Part shown: piece by piece, positions 9,957 through 19,889 of the stretch
Layout: the number at the start of each line of letters is the position of its first letter
How positions within the stretch are numbered: position 1 is the first letter of the stretch
Source of the DNA: Lonsdalea iberica
GTDB taxonomy: Bacteria; Pseudomonadota; Gammaproteobacteria; Enterobacterales; Enterobacteriaceae
DNA length: 64,000 nucleotides
Assembly (NCBI RefSeq): GCF_002111585.1
Contig: NZ_LUTP01000010.1
Location: forward strand, 45,474-109,473
Direction: 5' to 3'
The notes under the pieces: model-generated
Databases searched by the model: none
Told to the model about the DNA's origin: nothing
Seen by the model: the letters and a program-made list of their open reading frames with translations, nothing else
Position numbers and translations under genes: made by a program

Positions 9957-11617
9957 TTATGCGGCCAATAACTCTTTGGCATTCGCCAGCGTATTCTTGG
10001 TCACGGCGCTTCCCCCTAGCAGGCGGGCCAATTCCTGAAGGCGAGCTCGTTTGCCGAGAGGCTCCATCAGCGTCTCAGTTTCTGCACCGTCAGTCTGCTT
10101 GCTGACGAAGTAATGATGGTGTCCGCAACCAGCGACCTGCGGTAGATGGGTTACGCACATCACCTGCGTGGACTCGCCGAGTTGGCGCAGCATTTTGCCT
10201 ACAATCGCCGCGGTCGGACCGCTAATTCCCACATCCACCTCATCGAAAATAAGTGCCGGCGTATCCATTTTCTGTGCCGTGATGACTTGCAGAATTAACG
10301 CGATACGTGACAGTTCCCCGCCTGATGCGACCTTCGCTAATTGTTGGTGTGGCTGTCCTGGGTTGGTTGTGACGCGAAACTCGATCTGGTCGGCCCCCGT
10401 CATGTTGAGGTGCTCGGTCGCGAAGGTGACGTGAATGGAGAAATCGCCGTGTGGCATTGCCAGTTCGCGCATGTTCTCGGTAATTAACTGGGAGAGTGCT
10501 TCCGCATGCTGGCAGCGCCGAGTATGCAGCTGTTCAGCGACATGCAATGCCTCCTGATGATATTCGTGTACAGCCTGACTTAAGGTCTCGTGATCGCTTT
10601 CCTGCTGCTCCAACAGCTGTTGCTCGTTTAGCAGTTGCTGATAAAACACAGGCAGCTCTTCCGGCGTGACATGGTGTTTCCGAGACAACGACAGCTGGCG
10701 GGACAGCCGCTGCTCCAGTTCATACAGGCGGACAGGATCAAGCTCCATTCGGTCGCTGTAGTGACGCAACTCATCGCTGGCTTCGCTAATTTGAATGTGG
10801 CTTCGTCGAGTAAAGACAGAATGCCAGACAACGATTCGTCCAGCCCAACCAGTTCGGTCAGGGTCTGACGAGCGCTGTGTAACATTCCGAGCAGGTTCTG
10901 CTCTTCCCCTTCGCTGAGGATCTGCAAGGTTTGTTGGCTCAGAGACTGTAACTGCCCGCTGTTGGCTAGACGTTTGTACTCGGCGTCGATCTGTTCGTAT
11001 TCGCCGGCCTGAGGCATAAATTCGTTCAATTCTTTCAATTGGTACTGCAGCAGCTCGCGTCGGGCCTCTCGCTCAATCGCGGCCTGCTGGTGGCGAGCAA
11101 GCTCTCGGCAGCTATGGTGCCACTGACGGCAAGATTCTCGCATCGCAGACAGTAGCTGCGGTTCGTCCGCATAAGCGTCCAGCAGGTAACGCTGATGTTC
11201 AGGTTTCAGCAGCAGCTGATGGGCGTGCTGACCGTGCAGTTGAATCAAATGCTGACCCAATTCACGAAGTTGGGAAAGCGGCACGGCAGTCCCGTTGATA
11301 AACCCGCGAGAACGCCCATCAGCTCCGACTACCCGGCGGAGAAGACATTCGTTGCTGTCATCCAACTGATTAAGCTCCAGCCACTCAAGTGCGGCTGGCG
11401 TATCTGCCAGGGAAAACCGCGCGCAGATGTCCGCGCGCGCCGCGCCGGGCCGAACCATGCTGGCGTCGGCGCGATTCCCGAGGCAAAGGCCCAAGGCATC
11501 AATCGCGATGGATTTACCTGCCCCGGTCTCTCCGGTAATGACGCTCATACCTGTCTGAAAATCAATCTCCAGTTCGCGCACGATAGCGAAGTTACTGATA
11601 GTGAGTTGAGCCAGCAT
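9957..11617 (-). pseudogene. recN: DNA repair protein RecN, interrupted by a one-base frameshift
   Basis: RecN is an SMC-like ATPase that tethers DNA ends during double-strand break repair. The locus spans 1661 bases; the usual 553-codon gene needs 1662. The N-terminal part has the Walker [13 protein letters not shown] and runs to about residue 273 (SLLDEA). The second part resumes in another frame with the expected [14 protein letters not shown] and contains the ABC signature [13 protein letters not shown] and Walker [12 protein letters not shown]. The break maps to 10799-10800, where GG on the plus strand would need to be GGG to restore one frame ([14 protein letters not shown]). No other lesion is seen, so this may be a sequencing error. 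LexA-type boxes lie upstream. Confidence 0.88.
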
Positions 11618-11643
11618 GATGTTTTTCCTGTATGTAAAAACAA

Positions 11644-11681
11644 GTGTTAATGCATACAGTATAAACTGGTTTTTTATACAG
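11644..11681 (-). promoter_or_regulatory. LexA (SOS) boxes upstream of recN
   Basis: On the minus strand CTGTATAAAAAACCAG fits the LexA core CTG-N10-CAG exactly (11666-11681). A second, degenerate copy CTGTATGCATTAACAC (CTG-N10-CAC) follows at 11644-11659. E. coli recN likewise has two boxes overlapping its promoter, so SOS control is well supported. Confidence 0.82.
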
Positions 11682-11702
11682 TAAAGCCGTTAGGTTGACT
11701 TA

Positions 11703-12580
11703 TTAAAATAATTTTTTCGACCAACCTAATTTACTGCTCAGCGTATTGAAATAATTGTAATTTTCAGGGTGGATAAGATTGAGATGGTGAGGGCTGCGGC
11801 GAATTAAGACCTCTTCGCCTTCCTGAATAGGAAGCGCGATCTGGCTATCGCAACTGATCTCTAAGTCGTTGGTAATCTGGGAGAATTTAAGTCTTATGGT
11901 GCTGTCGTTGCTGATCACGAGCGGCCGAGCGGAGAGCGTATGAGGGAACATCGGCACCAGCGCGATGGCGTCCAGCGATGGGCTCAAGATCGGGCCGCCG
12001 CCGGAAAGGGAATAGGCGGTGGAGCCAGTGGGCGTCGAGATAATCAACCCGTCTGAACGCTGTGAAAAGGCAAAACTGTCGTCGATGTAGACTTCAAACT
12101 CGATCATGTGGCGACTTTGCCAGGATGGAGGACGACTTCGTTGATGGCGCTGCTGCTGCTGTTCATGTGGTTGGCCCGGCACACCTGAGCTTCCAGCATA
12201 AACCGACTTTCGCGAATATAGCGCCCGGCGAGGACGTCACTCAGCTGTTGCTGGGCATGATCCGGGTCGAGGTCGGTTAAAAAGCCGAGATTTCCTCTGT
12301 TGACGCCGATGACGCTGATGTCGTAGCGGGACAGCACGCGCGCGGCACCGAGCATGTTGCCGTCCCCGCCGACCACGACGGCGAGGTCGGCCTGCTGTCC
12401 AACTTCCGCCAGACTGCCGGTGACGGCCTCAGTGAGGTTCAGTTCCTGGGCTATTTGTTGCTCGAGGATTACGGAATAACCTTTATCGGTTAGCCATTTA
12501 TAGAGCATTTCGTGTGTGGCCAGGGCGGAAGGATGCCGTGGATGACCGACGATACCGATGCAGTTAAATGTTTTATTCAT
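11703..12580 (-). pseudogene. nadK: NAD kinase, interrupted by a one-base frameshift
   Basis: NadK phosphorylates NAD to NADP and is essential in E. coli. The locus is 878 bases against 879 for the normal 292-codon gene. The first part has the [11 protein letters not shown] catalytic motif and NLGFLTDL; the second, in another frame, has the diagnostic [17 protein letters not shown] and the C-terminus LGWSKKLF. The junction falls at 12110-12111: reading GCCCAC instead of GCCAC restores [17 protein letters not shown]. With all motifs intact and only this lesion, a missing base in the assembly is more likely than a real pseudogene. It is divergent from grpE, the usual arrangement. Confidence 0.9.
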
Positions 12581-12645
12581 TGGGCGGTTAATCCTTACGG
12601 GAAGAGGGCGTTCCGCGTTTCAGCCGAGCAATATGTCAGGGTTCC

Positions 12646-12674
12646 CTTGAAACCCCCGTTTTGATCCCCATAAT
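12646..12674 (+). promoter_or_regulatory. Sigma-32 heat-shock promoter of grpE
   Basis: CTTGAAA at 12646 and CCCCATAAT at 12666 with a 14-base spacer fit the RpoH consensus (CTTGAA, CCCCAT). It lies about 45 bases upstream of the grpE start, as expected for this heat-shock gene. Confidence 0.88.
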
Positions 12675-12716
12675 AAGCGAACAAGCGAGATGAATGCCAA
12701 AACCGCGGAGTATTTC

Positions 12717-13289
12717 ATGAGTAGTAAAGAACAGAAGTCGCCGGACGAACAGGTCCAGGATCAAAAGAAAGCAGCAGACGCCTCTGTTGAGACGCCAGAA
12801 GCGGCTGATCCCCGTGATGAACGTATCGCCGAACTGGAAGCGCAACTAAGCGAATTAGAGCAGCGTGAGCGCGAAAGCGTGCTGCGCTCTCGCGCCGAAA
12901 GCGAAAATATTCGCCGCCGTGCGGAGCTGGATGTCGAAAAAGCGCATAAGTTCGCGCTGGAAAAATTCGCCGGCGAAATGTTGCCGGTAATTGATAATTT
13001 AGAGCGTGCGCTGGAAACAGCAGACAAGTCCAACGATGCGCTGACAGCCATGATCGAAGGGGTCGAACTGACGCTGAAATCTTTGCTGTCTGCCGTGCAT
13101 AAATTCGGGATTGAAGTCGTGGCGGATGTGAATGTCCCGTTCAACCCGGAAATCCATCAGGCGATGACAATGATGGAATCTGCCGATCACGAGCCTAATC
13201 AGGTGATGCTGGTCATGCAGAAAGGTTATACCCTGAACGGTCGCCTGCTGCGCCCGGCGATGGTTGCGGTATCAAAAGCTAAAGAGTAA
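12717..13289 (+). CDS. grpE: Nucleotide exchange factor GrpE
   Basis: GrpE releases ADP from DnaK in the Hsp70 cycle. This 190-residue protein has an acidic, disordered N-terminus, a long alpha-helical region (about residues 35-85, [20 protein letters not shown]...), then the dimer/beta domain with [25 protein letters not shown] and the conserved end [34 protein letters not shown] matches the family start and GGAG lies seven bases before it; an upstream ATG adding nine residues was rejected. It is transcribed from a sigma-32 promoter. Confidence 0.96.
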   Translation: MSSKEQKSPDEQVQDQKKAADASVETPEAADPRDERIAELEAQLSELEQRERESVLRSRAESENIRRRAELDVEKAHKFALEKFAGEMLPVIDNLERALETADKSNDALTAMIEGVELTLKSLLSAVHKFGIEVVADVNVPFNPEIHQAMTMMESADHEPNQVMLVMQKGYTLNGRLLRPAMVAVSKAKE

Positions 13290-13303
13290 CTTTTCTGGCT
13301 TTG

Positions 13304-13336
13304 CTTCGGAGCAGGGGATGTTAACCTGCTCCGAAG
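13304..13336 (+). terminator. Terminator of grpE
   Basis: A 12-bp perfect stem, CTTCGGAGCAGG / CCTGCTCCGAAG, lies 15 bases after the grpE stop and is followed by a pyrimidine-rich stretch with T4. Confidence 0.8.
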
Positions 13337-13554
13337 AGCCCCTGCTTTTCCTCTTTCCCCTTTCTCTCCCCCAAGTATTGACGCAACAATATTTCTCGCC
13401 TGATTTATATCGAACCCGTTTTTTTTCAGGCCGAAAGCATCACATTGTGTATATTTTGTTAATATTAGTTTTTTGATACGCATCGGGTTTTGTGTCGAAA
13501 CACCTCATCATCTCTGCCTATCAGAACAATCATTTCTATCGCTCTAAATGCACT

Positions 13555-13574
13555 TGATAATCATTCTCATATCT
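13555..13574 (+). promoter_or_regulatory. Fur-like box upstream of mntH
   Basis: The sequence GATAATCATTCTCATATC resembles arrays of the GATAAT hexamer recognised by Fur. In E. coli mntH is controlled by Fur, MntR and OxyR; a clear MntR palindrome was not found here. The rest of the 325-base gap between grpE and mntH holds the grpE terminator and an AT-rich promoter region. Confidence 0.5.
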
Positions 13575-13614
13575 GTGAGAGTATAATTTCAGTATGTTTA
13601 GAAGGGTCAATTTT

Positions 13615-14853
13615 ATGCAGGAGAGCCGCGTTATCACATCTGTCAGCCGTACATCTAGGAAGATCAAACTTTCCCTGATGGGGCCTGCGTTTATCGCGGC
13701 AATCGGCTATATCGATCCTGGTAACTTCGCGACCAATATTCAGGCCGGGGCATCTTACGGCTATCAGCTGTTGTGGGTGGTCGTATGGGCTAATCTCATG
13801 GCCATGCTGATTCAGCTACTTTCGGCCAAGTTGGGAATTGCGACCGGTAAAAATCTTGCAGAGCATATTCGCGATCGCTTTCCGCGTCCTGCCGTTTGGG
13901 CCTATTGGGTACAGGCGGAAATTATCGCTATGGCGACCGACCTGGCGGAGTTTATCGGCGCCGCTATCGGCTTCAAACTGTTGCTGGGCGTCTCTCTGCT
14001 GGAAGGCGCGGTGCTGACCGGTATCGCTACGTTCCTGATACTGATGCTGCAACAGCGCGGGCAAAAGCCGCTTGAGATGGTGATAGGCGGTCTGCTGCTG
14101 TTCGTCGCGGCGGCCTATATCGTTGAGCTGATATTTTCTCGTCCTGAGCTGGCGTCGATTGCGCGTGGCATGGCGATTCCAAGTCTGCCGACCTCAGACG
14201 CCGTGCTGTTGGCGGCAGGCGTACTGGGGGCGACTATCATGCCGCACGTCATTTATCTGCATTCGTCGCTGACGCAGCGTAAGGGAGACAATACTCGCAG
14301 CGATCGCTATGCTTCGACGAAGTTCGATGTGGCCGTAGCCATGACTATCGCTGGATTCGTCAATCTCGCCATGATGGCGACAGCCGCAGCGGCGTTCCAC
14401 TTTAGCGGCAACACCCACGTGGCGGATCTGGATCAGGCGTATTTAACCCTTAAACCCCTGTTGGGACAGGCAGCCGCCACGATATTCGGTCTCAGTCTGG
14501 TCATTGCGGGGCTGTCGTCGACGGTGGTGGGTACTCTGGCGGGGCAGGTCGTTATGCAGGGATTCGTCCGCTTTAGAATACCGCTGTGGCTGCGTAGAGC
14601 GGTGACCATGCTGCCATCGTTTATCGTCATCCTGTGCGGTATGGACCCCACGCGGGTGCTGGTCATGAGTCAGGTACTGCTGAGCTTTGGCATTGCGCTG
14701 GCGCTGGTTCCTCTGCTGTTATTCACCAACGACCGCAAACTCATGGGCGATTTAGTCAACGGCCGGTGGGTGAAATTGATTGGCTGGGTCATCGTCGCCG
14801 TGGTGGTGACATTGAACCTCTATCTGCTGATTGGCAGCCTGTTCGGTCTCTAG
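13615..14853 (+). CDS. mntH: Manganese/divalent metal:proton symporter (Nramp)
   Basis: MntH imports Mn2+ and other divalent metals across the inner membrane with protons. At 412 residues it equals the E. coli protein. The Nramp hallmarks are the metal-site motif [10 protein letters not shown] in helix 1 and [10 protein letters not shown] in helix 6, within an 11-helix membrane protein. The start MQESRVI is chosen for its AGAAGGG ribosome binding site; a start seven codons upstream would lie on top of it. The gene stands alone and ends at a hairpin shared with the converging tautomerase gene. Confidence 0.96.
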   Translation: MQESRVITSVSRTSRKIKLSLMGPAFIAAIGYIDPGNFATNIQAGASYGYQLLWVVVWANLMAMLIQLLSAKLGIATGKNLAEHIRDRFPRPAVWAYWVQAEIIAMATDLAEFIGAAIGFKLLLGVSLLEGAVLTGIATFLILMLQQRGQKPLEMVIGGLLLFVAAAYIVELIFSRPELASIARGMAIPSLPTSDAVLLAAGVLGATIMPHVIYLHSSLTQRKGDNTRSDRYASTKFDVAVAMTIAGFVNLAMMATAAAAFHFSGNTHVADLDQAYLTLKPLLGQAAATIFGLSLVIAGLSSTVVGTLAGQVVMQGFVRFRIPLWLRRAVTMLPSFIVILCGMDPTRVLVMSQVLLSFGIALALVPLLLFTNDRKLMGDLVNGRWVKLIGWVIVAVVVTLNLYLLIGSLFGL

Positions 14854-14860
14854 CACAAAG

Positions 14861-14881
14861 CGCGGCGCTTATTGCGCCGCG
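14861..14881. terminator. Hairpin between convergent mntH and tautomerase gene
   Basis: Perfect arms CGCGGCGC / GCGCCGCG with loop TTATT lie between two converging genes. They are followed by TCTTTA on the plus strand and TTTGT on the minus strand, so the element may act both ways. Confidence 0.65.
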
Positions 14882-14893
14882 TCTTTACGCGGT

Positions 14894-15094
14894 TTATTTC
14901 CCTTTTCTTAATTCGGTCACCGGGACGCCGCCGATTCCCCAGTTATCCGTATCAACCTCCTCAATCACCACGACGGTGGTGCTGGGATTTTTGTTCAAAA
15001 CGTCCACCAGCAATTTTGTCGCGCCTTCAATCAATTGCTTTTTCTGGTCAGCGGTCACGCCTTCCCGTGTAATTTTGATATTGACGTATGGCAT
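14894..15094 (-). CDS. 4-oxalocrotonate tautomerase family protein
   Basis: This 66-residue protein begins MPYVNIKITREGVTADQKKQLIEGATKLL, the 4-OT fold in which Pro1 becomes the catalytic base after Met removal. The conserved VVIEEVDTDNWGIGG segment follows. Such proteins isomerise 2-hydroxymuconate-like enols, but many have other substrates. It is the last gene on the minus strand after the FAD-protein gene (43-base gap) and may share its transcript, so it could act on the product of that enzyme; this link is inference. Confidence 0.85.
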   Translation of the reverse strand: MPYVNIKITREGVTADQKKQLIEGATKLLVDVLNKNPSTTVVVIEEVDTDNWGIGGVPVTELRKGK

Positions 15095-15137
15095 AGTTTC
15101 CTCCGGTGTAGACTCGAAAATTATTCAGGTAACAGGA

Positions 15138-16971
15138 CTACGAGAACACATTTGAATCATCCATGGAGTGAAGCTGTTCCAGCTGCTGATACATGTCGAT
15201 AACGCATCTTCCGGCATCCTGCAGCGCGCGCGAGTTAACCTGCGGACGTGGCAGCACATAGGTATAGAAGTTCGGCCCTTCAGCGAGAACACCCAGCGCC
15301 CACAGTGATTTCTGCGCTTCTCCTTCGCTAGAGATCGGATGCTGATTGCGATCGATATCTATCCCGCCGGGATGATAGCCTTGGTTGATGAAGGGGCGGA
15401 TAATTCCCTGTGTGATGAGGTTGTGGATAAACGGCGAATCATCGTGCAGTACAGAGAAACTGTCGATCCTGGCTTTGATCAGCACATCGAATTCCGTCCG
15501 GCTGTTTGTCTCGGTAAACGAGCTGTTAATCTCGTAACAGCCTGATTGGGCGTTGAGCATCAGTGTAGACGCGGGCCCCCCGCAAGCTTGACCACCCCCG
15601 CTTCCATCAGCGCCAGCAGTTCACGGTTCCGCTCTAATGGCGGTCCCACCGCGATGCGGTTAAAAATTGGCGCGTAGTGGTCCGAGAGACGCTGATGAGA
15701 TTCGCCGGTTAACCCGCCGAAATCGATCGCACTTCGCAGAATATCGCGCACGTCTCGAATCACATCGGTGGCCGCTTTGATTGGGCCCTCAATATTGCCT
15801 TGATCCGCGGCGTGGAGATCGTCAATCAGGTGCGCCATCAAGAATTCAGTGTAAGCCTGCAGGGAAGCGAATGACCTGCCCTGATGTGGATAAAACAGCG
15901 CGAGGATACATTGACGATCCGCAGGATCTTCTTGATACGTCGCCGCATCCGGCCACTGCTTATCTAGAGTGCTGCGATAGACGTAGCACATCTCCTTCAT
16001 CAGCAGAGGCAGGATCTGTTTTTCTAAATCCAGCTTCGACGATCCCGTGTCGGAGAGCGTCTGCTGACGAAGTTTGTCGATGACGGCGAGAGTAATGAAT
16101 GCGGGATGGTGTTGCCCGCCGACGCCCTTCTGATTACGACCGCGGCTGCTAAACGGCAGTGCCTGACGGGAGAACAGGGCGATAGCCGGTTCACGTCCGC
16201 TGGGGGTGTAGCGCAGTCGGTCTCCCTCTTCTGTGAAAATGCCTCCTCGGCCATAGGTCAGTTGCGATAGCACATCGTAAGCGGTAAGCCCCATACCTTG
16301 AATCAGCACGCGCGACTGTGGCGATATCTCGTCCAGCATCGTGGTGGGATAAGGTGTGCTGAAATACTGAAGACGGGGATTTCGTATGCCTTGGCGGCCA
16401 CAAATTGCAGCAGCACGTGATCGTCAATGGACAGCCTATTGCGCCCATGCCCGGTGGTGAGGAAAACAAAATCGGCTGTAATGCTCGTCCCGCCCTCCAG
16501 ATCAACCGTGGTTTTCCCGTTATTTCGAAGGGTCATGTTGGTGGCACGGTGCGGACGATAGTGGATCACGAAATCCTGAGGCAGCTCGCGGGTGATTTCG
16601 TGGTATCCCCAGGCAAGATATTTGCCCAGCAGACGACGGGGAAGGTAGTCGTTTTCCTGAATTTCAGTGCCATTTTTGTTTCGGTAGCCCTGTGCTCTAG
16701 CCCACTCACACAAGTTGAGCCCACGGCGGATGGGGCCGGTATTTCTGACCGACTCATCGCCAAAGAGCGTAATTTGACTGGCGACGGTGTTGACCAGCAG
16801 GTGGTCGGGTTGTTGAGGATGGTGAGCTCCCGTGCCAATTTCATTGGGATCAACGAGCAGGATTTCCATTCCTTCTGGGGGTGGTGAGAGGTGATAAAGC
16901 GTAATCAGACGTTCAAGAATACTTAATCCTCTTGGACCTACGCCCAATATTGCAATAGTTGTTCGAGCCAT
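15138..16971 (-). pseudogene. FAD/NAD(P)-binding oxidoreductase-like protein, two frameshifts
   Basis: The locus encodes about 611 residues once two single-base gaps are bridged (1834 bases seen, 1836 for an open frame). It starts MARTTIAILGVGPRGLSILERL with the Rossmann motif GVGPRG and carries LLVNTVASQITLF and FVFLTTGHG, typical of NAD_binding_9-type FAD/NAD(P)-binding proteins. The first break is near 16380-16382 (AAA for AAAA on the coding strand, restoring YENPRLQYFSTPYPTTMLDE). The second lies in a G6C3 run at 15573-15581. All three pieces are otherwise open, so the breaks may be assembly errors. It follows the MFS gene by three bases and is therefore in its operon. Substrate unknown. 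Confidence 0.8.
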
Positions 16972-16974
16972 AAC

Positions 16975-18165
16975 TCATCTCCTTTGATTGATCGAACATT
17001 GACGATTTCCTGTTGTGAAATAACTCATTCCAGAGGCAATAAATAACGCGATGGCACCGCAGACAGTGGCGAAGACGACTGCGTGGGGACCGGATTTCAG
17101 CGCGCTGGTCAGCAAGGGGCCGGCAATTTGCCCTATCCCGTAAGTCAGGGTAACCAGTCCGAGCAGATTGATATGTCGTGGAACGCGAATGCGTTTGGCT
17201 AACGGCATCACCAGTGAGGTGGAGCCCATGAACGTGGCGCCGAACCCGATGCTGCTGAGGATTAATAGTACGGGTGAGTTACTAACCAAGGTCAGCAGGA
17301 CGCACGCTCCCTGCAGGAAAAGATTGACCGTCAGGCATTGCAGCGTTCCCCACCGACCCGCGGCCCAAAGCCAAATGAAGCAGCCGGGAATGATGCCGAG
17401 ACCGACCAGCGACCACAGGTGGCTGGCTAGCAGCGGAAATGCCAGTGTTGTGGCCATCAAAGGCAGATAGGTGGCGATGATGATGTAGCCGAAGCCGGCG
17501 AGTCCATACAGCAGCGCCAACTGCCACCAGAGAATGGTTTCCTGTTTGACCGGCGTGGGAGCGACGCCGGCAGATGCCGCCGCACGCCGTGGCGTCAGCA
17601 GCCACATCCCCAGCAACAGCAGAGCGGACAGCAGGCCCGCGCCCCACCACAGCGTCTCTGCGTCCAGCGCATAGCGCTGCCCGGCGACGACATACTCATT
17701 CCCCATGATGATTCCCACGCCAACGCCCGCATATAGCGCAGCGATAGCGCCAAAGTCATGCGTGAGGCGCATGATGCTTAAAGAGCCGAAAATCATCATT
17801 CCTGCGCTGGCGATACCGGCGGTGAAACGAATCAACAGCGTCGGGGTAAAATCATGAGACAGGGCCATAGCCAATGTCAGTACCGCGGTGACGATAGCGG
17901 CGGCAAACAGCGTCGCGCTGGTGTAAGCGGGGGGAATCAGGCGGCTGAAAGCAAACAGCAGGCTACCAAACAGATACCCCGCATAGTTGGCGCTGGCAAG
18001 ATACGAGAGCTGGTCGAACGTAAACAGTTTCTCGCTGAGCATGACGGGCAACATGGGGGTGAAGAGAAAACGGCCGAGTCCCATTCCCAGCGCCAAAATC
18101 GCCATGCCGAACAGTGCAGTGCTAATAGATGACGACATTTGCTGGGAATATCGCACTTGATTCAT
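16975..18165 (-). CDS. MFS transporter of the YbfB/YjiJ family
   Basis: This 396-residue inner-membrane protein has 12 predicted helices and the N-terminal ALGMGLGRFLFTPMLPVM segment that marks YbfB/YjiJ-type transporters (formerly DUF1228, MFS_4). The substrate is unknown. It is the first gene of a minus-strand unit with the FAD/NAD(P)-binding protein gene and probably the tautomerase gene, and it is divergent from a LysR regulator, which suggests inducible uptake or export of the small molecule processed by the neighbours (inference). Confidence 0.85.
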   Translation of the reverse strand: MNQVRYSQQMSSSISTALFGMAILALGMGLGRFLFTPMLPVMLSEKLFTFDQLSYLASANYAGYLFGSLLFAFSRLIPPAYTSATLFAAAIVTAVLTLAMALSHDFTPTLLIRFTAGIASAGMMIFGSLSIMRLTHDFGAIAALYAGVGVGIIMGNEYVVAGQRYALDAETLWWGAGLLSALLLLGMWLLTPRRAAASAGVAPTPVKQETILWWQLALLYGLAGFGYIIIATYLPLMATTLAFPLLASHLWSLVGLGIIPGCFIWLWAAGRWGTLQCLTVNLFLQGACVLLTLVSNSPVLLILSSIGFGATFMGSTSLVMPLAKRIRVPRHINLLGLVTLTYGIGQIAGPLLTSALKSGPHAVVFATVCGAIALFIASGMSYFTTGNRQCSINQRR

Positions 18166-18232
18166 TTTTCTCTTCCGCAGATAGCAGGAATGGTGTTAGA
18201 GCTATCCTGACGGTTATTAAGATAAATAAAAG

Positions 18233-18257
18233 TGAATATTTATTAGCTAAATATTCA
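18233..18257. promoter_or_regulatory. Perfect palindrome in the divergent LysR/MFS promoter region
   Basis: Nine-base arms TGAATATTT / AAATATTCA flank a 7-base spacer, between the divergent MFS and LysR genes. AT-rich interrupted palindromes of the T-N11-A kind are typical LysR operators, so this is the likely binding site of the adjacent regulator. Confidence 0.65.
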
Positions 18258-18276
18258 TTTAAAGGGAACGTGCGAT

Positions 18277-19161
18277 ATGAACAGCGATTCACTGCGTTTC
18301 TTCAAAGCCGTCGCTGAGACAGGCTCTGTCACAGAAGCGTCAAAGCGTTTGCACTGCGTTTCGTCAAATGTGACTACCCGGCTCAAGCGATTAGAAGCCA
18401 GCCTCAATGTCTGTCTGTTCAGGCGTGAGAAAAATCGTCTCCACATCACGCCGGAGGGCGAATACTTGCTGGGGTACGCCAAACAGATTTTGGCGTTGCT
18501 GGACGAGGCGCAGCGAAATTTGCAGGCCCGCACGCCTTCCGGGCCGCTACGCCTCGGGTCATTGGAAACCACGGCGGCGATCCGCTTACCTTCCCTGTTG
18601 TCCTCATTCAGCCTCCAGATGCCGCTGGTCGAGCTGAGTCTGGAAACCTATTCAACGTTCCAGCTGGTTAAAAAAGTGCTGAATGGTGAATTAGATCTCG
18701 CCTTTGTCGCTGCTCATGACTCCTTACCGTACGAGCTCTTGGGCCGCATTCCCGTCTGGCGGGAGAGATTAGTCCTGGTCACGGCGAAGGATCACGCTGA
18801 CGTCGTGACCGCTGACGATTTGCAGGTCAACAAACCGTTGAAGTTTGCACAAGGCAGCCACTACCGCGCCCGCTTCGAACAGTGGATTAGCCAGCAAAGT
18901 CTCGCTGGCGCAGGGCTGCAGGAGTTTGGATCTTTTCAGGCTATTCTCGGCTGCGTGGCGTCAGGAATGGGGATTTCGCTCCTCCCCGACAGCGTAGTCA
19001 GATTCTACGCGCAGAGCTTTGCTGTCCGTGGGCACACTATCGACCCTGCGATTGGTGAAATCGATACGCTGATGATTTGGCACAAGAGCCGAGAATCTGG
19101 CTGGGGCATTTCCGCATTCAGGCAATTTGTGGTCAATAACGGTTCGGTGCATGATGAGTGA
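18277..19161 (+). CDS. LysR-family transcriptional regulator
   Basis: The protein of 294 residues has an N-terminal winged helix-turn-helix (residues 1-60, SLRFFKAVAETGSVTEASKRLHCVSSNVTTRLKRLEASL) and a LysR substrate-binding domain (about 87-290). It resembles AaeR/YbhD-type repressor-activators in length and start. It is divergent from the MFS/FAD/tautomerase unit, with a perfect palindrome between them, and so is the probable local regulator. The inducer is unknown. Confidence 0.9.
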   Translation: MNSDSLRFFKAVAETGSVTEASKRLHCVSSNVTTRLKRLEASLNVCLFRREKNRLHITPEGEYLLGYAKQILALLDEAQRNLQARTPSGPLRLGSLETTAAIRLPSLLSSFSLQMPLVELSLETYSTFQLVKKVLNGELDLAFVAAHDSLPYELLGRIPVWRERLVLVTAKDHADVVTADDLQVNKPLKFAQGSHYRARFEQWISQQSLAGAGLQEFGSFQAILGCVASGMGISLLPDSVVRFYAQSFAVRGHTIDPAIGEIDTLMIWHKSRESGWGISAFRQFVVNNGSVHDE

Positions 19162-19251
19162 CTCGGCGCCGTCTGGTCGACATGGCCCGGCGAGCCTGCT
19201 CATCAGAATAACCTGATGTTGATTGACACGATTTGAGACCGAGGGCCTGAC

Positions 19252-19833
19252 ATGACGTCATCGATTACCATCGTTAAAAAGAAACTGCTGTCCGACCAAT
19301 GGTTTGTGCTGAATAAGTATGTTTATGACCTGAGAAGGAAAAATGGCGGGACCGTTCGGCAGGTTCGCGAGGTGTATGACCGGGGGAATGGTGCGACGAT
19401 TCTGTTGTATAACCGGGAAAGCGGCAACGTGGTCCTGACGCGTCAGTTTCGGTTGCCGACATACCTGAACGGCAATGAGAGCGGCATGCTGCTGGAAGCC
19501 TGTGCGGGGATGCTGGACGAGCACTCTCCTGAAACTTGTGTACGGAACGAGGCCATAGAAGAGACCGGCTATGTCGTCAGAGACGTCGAAAAATTGTTTG
19601 AAGCCTATATGTCGCCGGGCGGCGTGACCGAAATCATCCACTTCTTCGCCGCACAGTACGACGACTCCTTGCGTGAAAACAGCGGAGGCGGGATCGACGA
19701 TGAGGATATCGAAGTGGTTGAACTGCCTTTTACCGAAGCGGTCGCGATGGTGAAAGACGGGCGCATCAAAGATGCCAAGACCATCATGCTCCTACAGTAC
19801 GCCCAGATACAGGGGTGGTTCAGTAAGTCGTAG
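19252..19833 (+). CDS. nudK: GDP-mannose pyrophosphatase NudK
   Basis: This 193-residue Nudix hydrolase is expected to split GDP-mannose to GMP and mannose-1-phosphate. The N-terminus [25 protein letters not shown] and the segment [27 protein letters not shown] match E. coli NudK, and the Nudix box ends in [12 protein letters not shown] with the metal-binding EE pair. It follows the LysR gene by 90 bases but has no evident functional link to it. It converges on talA across a strong terminator. Confidence 0.93.
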   Translation: MTSSITIVKKKLLSDQWFVLNKYVYDLRRKNGGTVRQVREVYDRGNGATILLYNRESGNVVLTRQFRLPTYLNGNESGMLLEACAGMLDEHSPETCVRNEAIEETGYVVRDVEKLFEAYMSPGGVTEIIHFFAAQYDDSLRENSGGGIDDEDIEVVELPFTEAVAMVKDGRIKDAKTIMLLQYAQIQGWFSKS

Positions 19834-19849
19834 TGGATTGGCTGTCAGG

Positions 19850-19873
19850 GCGGGGCGGTAAAATTCGCCCCGC
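19850..19873. terminator. Terminator between convergent nudK and talA
   Basis: Perfect arms GCGGGGCG / CGCCCCGC with an 8-base loop lie between the two stop codons. There is no long T-run, but the position favours termination of both genes. Confidence 0.65.
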
Positions 19874-19889
19874 GACCTCTCTGTTACTG

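Noticed and set aside
12090..12120. Programmed ribosomal frameshifting as a cause for the nadK break
   Set aside because: No slippery heptamer or downstream structure was seen, and similar one-base breaks occur in unrelated genes nearby, so sequence error fits better.
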